Shown: positions 6,001-7,402 of the stretch, piece by piece | Position numbering within the stretch: position 1 is the stretch's first letter | How the letters are laid out: each line of letters begins with the position of its first letter | DNA from: Clostridia bacterium | GTDB lineage: Bacteria; Bacillota; Clostridia; Christensenellales; Borkfalkiaceae | Length of the DNA stretch: 7,402 nt | Direction: 5' to 3' | NCBI GenBank assembly: GCA_017421905.1 | Contig: JAFOHH010000232.1 | Coordinates: 1 to 7,402, forward strand | Made by a program: the position numbers and the translations under genes | The notes under the pieces: generated by a model | What the model saw: the letters and a program-made list of their open reading frames with translations, nothing else | Told to the model about the DNA's origin: nothing | Database searches by the model: none

Positions 6001-7279
6001 CGGTATTGCCTGCGGCAATGGCTTTATCAAAGTCGCTGTCGCTAACGACGGTAAAGGATTCCGGTCCGTTCAAATCGCCCATCGTAAAGCGGTTGGACTG
6101 ATCGATATCGTCGCCAAGGACAACCTTTACTTTTAATTCGATTTCCGCACGGTAGCCGCCGTAAATTTCGTTGACAACCCAAAGGGTTACGGTATAATAA
6201 CCGCCGATGCCCCATCTGTATTCCGAACCTTCTTCCGCAAGGGAGGACATTAAAACGCCCGTCATCGGAACAACGTAGTCTGCCGTGGAATCTACCATAA
6301 CGCTGATATAAATTTTGTCGGTAATATCTTCGGGGGTATAGCCTTCTACCGCCGTGTTAGACATTGCCTTAATGCTTATAGGCAACATTTTAGATGCCAG
6401 GTTAAACGTGAGGGGATCTTCTGCCGTGAGGCCTGCGCCGCTATAAGGCGTGCCGTCTTCGTTAGCAAATACGGGGATAGCCTCCTCGTCGGTAAGACCT
6501 TCAATTACAACGGTAAAGGTTTTTTCTGCCGCTTTATAGTTTGCACTTTCGGAAACGGTAAGGGTAACCTCGTACGTGCCAACAGACGACCAACCGTCGT
6601 TGCCGACAATTTTTTGTTCTTCGTTATTTACCGAAACGATAAGTCTGTGTGCAGAACCGTCTGCCGTAAAGGTTTGCGTTTCGTCGCCCACCCAAACGGG
6701 ATCGGCCTTATAAATATATAGATATGCCGTTGCGTAAATTTCGTAGTCGCCAACGTAAACGAGAACGGTAACCTCGTGACCTTCGTCGTTTGCTTCAATG
6801 AAAATTTCGCCATCGGGATATTCGTAGTATAATTCGTCTGCAACGTCCTCGGGGAAGTTAGGCTCGATGGAGTGCGCGTCGCCGTCGTAAACCACTTCTT
6901 TATCGGTAAAGATAGTGGCGAGCCATTCGGAAAGCTCGCTTTCATCCATATCCCAAATGGTTTTTTCCGTAGAAGGAGTAACGGTAGGTTCTACCGTAGG
7001 CTCAACCGTGGGTTCAACGGTGGGTTCTACCGTAGGCTCAACCGTGGGTTCAACGGAGGGTTCTACCGTAGGCTCAACGGTGGGTTCGACCGTAGGAACT
7101 ACGGTGGGCGCAACGCTCTGCTCTACCGAGGGAGCGGTAGAAGGCGCAACGCTCGGCAGAACCGATTGCTCTACGCTGGGGGTTGTGGTGGGGGCAGGCT
7201 TTTTACCGCCGCAGCCCACTGCAAAGCAAACGACGAGCGATAAACATATCGCCGTTAGCATAAGCATCAATTTTTTCAT
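3026..7279 (-). CDS. Large surface lipoprotein with four CBM-like modules
   Basis: This is a complete 1417-residue protein. ATG 7279 follows GGAG with a 7-base gap, and the stop is TAA at 3026-3028. Residues 1-22 are a signal peptide with lipobox AVGC, lipid anchor C23. Residues 27-105 are a Ser/Thr/Pro/Val/Glu stalk with TVEP repeats. Residues 127-190 and 195-260 are MBG/YDG-type Ig-like domains (YDGDAHSI; GTYEVTLTVSESANY), and 265-388 is another beta-rich domain. Then follow CBM-like 396-575, Ig-like 600-668, InlB-like repeat 671-746, CBM-like 748-910, Ig-like 920-1007, InlB-like 1011-1089, and CBM-like 1093-1250 and 1255-1412. All four CBM-like modules share D-G-(T/S)-G near the start, a YYxxxxK strand, and a terminal hydrophobic-Asp motif. 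I see no glycosidase, lyase, peptidase, sortase (LPXTG) or SLH motif. The inferred role is binding of an extracellular polysaccharide at the cell surface. Adhesion is an alternative. The ligand is unknown. Confidence 0.93.
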   Translation of the reverse strand: MKKLMLMLTAICLSLVVCFAVGCGGKKPAPTTTPSVEQSVLPSVAPSTAPSVEQSVAPTVVPTVEPTVEPTVEPSVEPTVEPTVEPTVEPTVEPTVEPTVTPSTEKTIWDMDESELSEWLATIFTDKEVVYDGDAHSIEPNFPEDVADELYYEYPDGEIFIEANDEGHEVTVLVYVGDYEIYATAYLYIYKADPVWVGDETQTFTADGSAHRLIVSVNNEEQKIVGNDGWSSVGTYEVTLTVSESANYKAAEKTFTVVIEGLTDEEAIPVFANEDGTPYSGAGLTAEDPLTFNLASKMLPISIKAMSNTAVEGYTPEDITDKIYISVMVDSTADYVVPMTGVLMSSLAEEGSEYRWGIGGYYTVTLWVVNEIYGGYRAEIELKVKVVLGDDIDQSNRFTMGDLNGPESFTVVSDSDFDKAIAAGNTDYWMGWNLPALNKAGKVAYDPNMSYYFDGTGSIAIRGAGNGNLVKWYYLQGGLNYTFTVKMLASEDYSAVATAYPSITLADCINGGNVANDKTDCVVSGVGLAANIPTHEWKTLTFSFTTEHDGYYNVFIKTNGMSDGTLWFDEFAVYVTGSEVEEKSYWTWDEYSQIIAKDENVVVGTDYLYQATTEVENVSFTYYIDGSFDAVDTCLLPFGDHEVKIVAHKDGIENDYERTVYVSVVDENAAKTVVRFYDGEQELSDIAIDAVCGQKVTLPQEYEKDGYKLSGWEVVTVTDGVETKEVCGRGAEIRVAENTTVTAVWDEIIYSNTMTIPEYYQEEGANNFKAWVGGLKLDWVEDSYLADGSGALAYKYNYDNPGDASGQHRSEFTAVRGVTYYIGFWYKTLDFASMGGSFGGGGYILTSTGAEAEGGGHSFTLKNAGGVNDGIWINFQIKWTAPATDTYYLWWKMHGFKKGDVYFDHLYCIAEDKYAEYSVTAWTTEMAALATAENASYTLEGGAAEATYLGAACEDAGVTISYLLPDETEYRMEAPTFAPGVHTFKVVFHKDGYIDYEKEVTVTVIDANASRYTATFTYDGSAIVDPVVDVENTVIQLPEAPDLSVMKEFRYWYVVIPATEEGAEDTIVEYSVGDEYILKGDVEFIAYYRERSTENLYANGAFAELGTWGGWNQNKYLSFESEASHTDDGTGSAAFTYYGDGTNITNGNGYVSFNLVSGVKYTLSVWFKNEGFVRGPSPAINARFKFNNFSADNSTGTIANFDFSLQEDTDWYNWFYEFTATESGTYYLIIKLNSLKAGRLLVDDIELKEVIPADPYANQITNGAFKSLGTWTGWNSDKYISFDQTTTHTEDGTGSAKFTYYGDGTNTTNGNSVMAFELEAGVTYDISLWCKTEKLLTAPGFAGGVLFRNDTNADSSVGVIKNLLELKGIGTSDWTQVTCQYTPTASGTYYIMVKMNALSSGSLWLDDFSVCRARVAE
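3047..4003 (-). repeat. Tandem duplication of the C-terminal CBM-like module
   Basis: Residues 1093-1250 (4003-3530) and 1255-1411 (3517-3047) align along their whole length with an offset of 163 codons. Shared blocks include NGAF..LGTW.GWN..KY.SF, DGTGSA.FTYYGDGTN.TNGN and SGTYY. The similarity is visible in DNA too (GTGCCAAG at 3471 and 3960). The other two modules are much more diverged, so this duplication is the youngest of the set. Confidence 0.88.
6987..7106 (-). repeat. In-frame minisatellite coding the TVEP stalk (36-bp units)
   Basis: Ten 12-bp units encode TVEP (one SVEP). They group into 36-bp higher-order units at 6987-7022, 7023-7058 and 7059-7094, plus a diverged 12-mer to 7106. 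The first two 36-mers differ at one base, which turns Thr into Ser. The period is a multiple of three, so copy-number change alters stalk length without a frameshift. It would extend the binding modules away from the membrane and cell wall. Confidence 0.9.
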
Positions 7280-7359
7280 CTGAATTCTCCTTTTATCTTA
7301 TATTTTTGCTAGTTAGACGTAATAGGCTTTTATATAGAAAGAGTAAGCCTCTTTTTATT

Positions 7360-7388
7360 ATTTTAACACTTTGAAAACGAAAAGTTAA
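7360..7388 (-). promoter_or_regulatory. Probable sigma-A promoter of the lipoprotein gene
   Basis: The -35 box TTAACT (7388-7383, four of six consensus) and -10 box TAAAAT (7365-7360, five of six) are 17 bases apart. The predicted start is near 7353, giving a leader of about 73 bases. The surroundings are AT-rich. A weaker alternative, TTACTC / TATTAC, lies further downstream and is less convincing. Confidence 0.6.
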
Positions 7389-7402
7389 TAGCAAAATCGG
7401 CA

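Noticed and set aside
6987..7106. Regular short repeats that might suggest a CRISPR array
   Set aside because: The repeats are contiguous with no spacers and code in frame for TVEP.
6915..7283. Plus-strand frame with STVG repeats
   Set aside because: The repeat is simply the opposite-strand reading of the TVEP minisatellite; the minus frame has the signal peptide and ribosome site.
7324..7364. AGGCTT / AAGCCT hairpin followed by a T-rich run on the plus strand
   Set aside because: The stem is only 6 bp with a 15-base loop, and no plus-strand gene ends here. It lies in the lipoprotein leader and is likely chance.
7372..7379. TGAAAACG, half of a catabolite-response (cre) site within the lipoprotein promoter
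   Set aside because: Only the left half fits the cre consensus; the right half fails at T and CA, so I do not call an operator.

Overview
The window looks like a stretch of a Bacillota (Clostridia-type) chromosome from a carbohydrate-degrading bacterium, probably gut- or rumen-associated. The evidence is AT-rich intergenic DNA, strong AGGAG-type Shine-Dalgarno sites, vegetative sigma-A promoters with 17-bp spacers, stem-plus-T-run terminators, and a Gram-positive-style lipoprotein with a Pro/Thr/Val/Glu stalk. The exact taxon cannot be fixed from the sequence alone.

All three genes lie on the minus strand, so they are read from high to low coordinates. (1) 7279-3026 is a complete 1417-residue lipoprotein. 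It has a lipid-anchor cysteine, a TVEP-repeat stalk, Ig-like domains, two InlB-like repeats and four related carbohydrate-binding-like beta-sandwich modules. It has no recognisable catalytic domain. (2) 2736-2515 is a 73-residue charged protein of unknown function, with its own promoter and terminator. (3) 2316-1 is a 772-codon open frame that runs off the left edge. It has an N-terminal region of about 470 residues, mostly beta-sandwich, followed by a right-handed beta-helix related to GH28 polygalacturonases. It shows the DGxTDDT entry motif and a GH28-spaced Asp / Asp-Asp set, but no signal peptide.

The two intergenic spacers are compact. The one at 2737-3025 holds a duplicated GC-rich 21-mer, a perfect 13-bp hairpin, a terminator for the lipoprotein and the small gene's promoter. 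The one at 2317-2514 holds the small gene's terminator, the GH28-like gene's promoter and a leader hairpin. Each gene therefore appears to be its own transcription unit.

Functionally, the window suggests a surface lipoprotein that binds a polysaccharide and a beta-helix glycosidase that would act on a (possibly imported) pectin-like or other uronic or neutral glycan. No transporter, regulator or second enzyme is visible, so the substrate and any joint role remain inference. I see no phage, IS, CRISPR, tRNA or rRNA signal.
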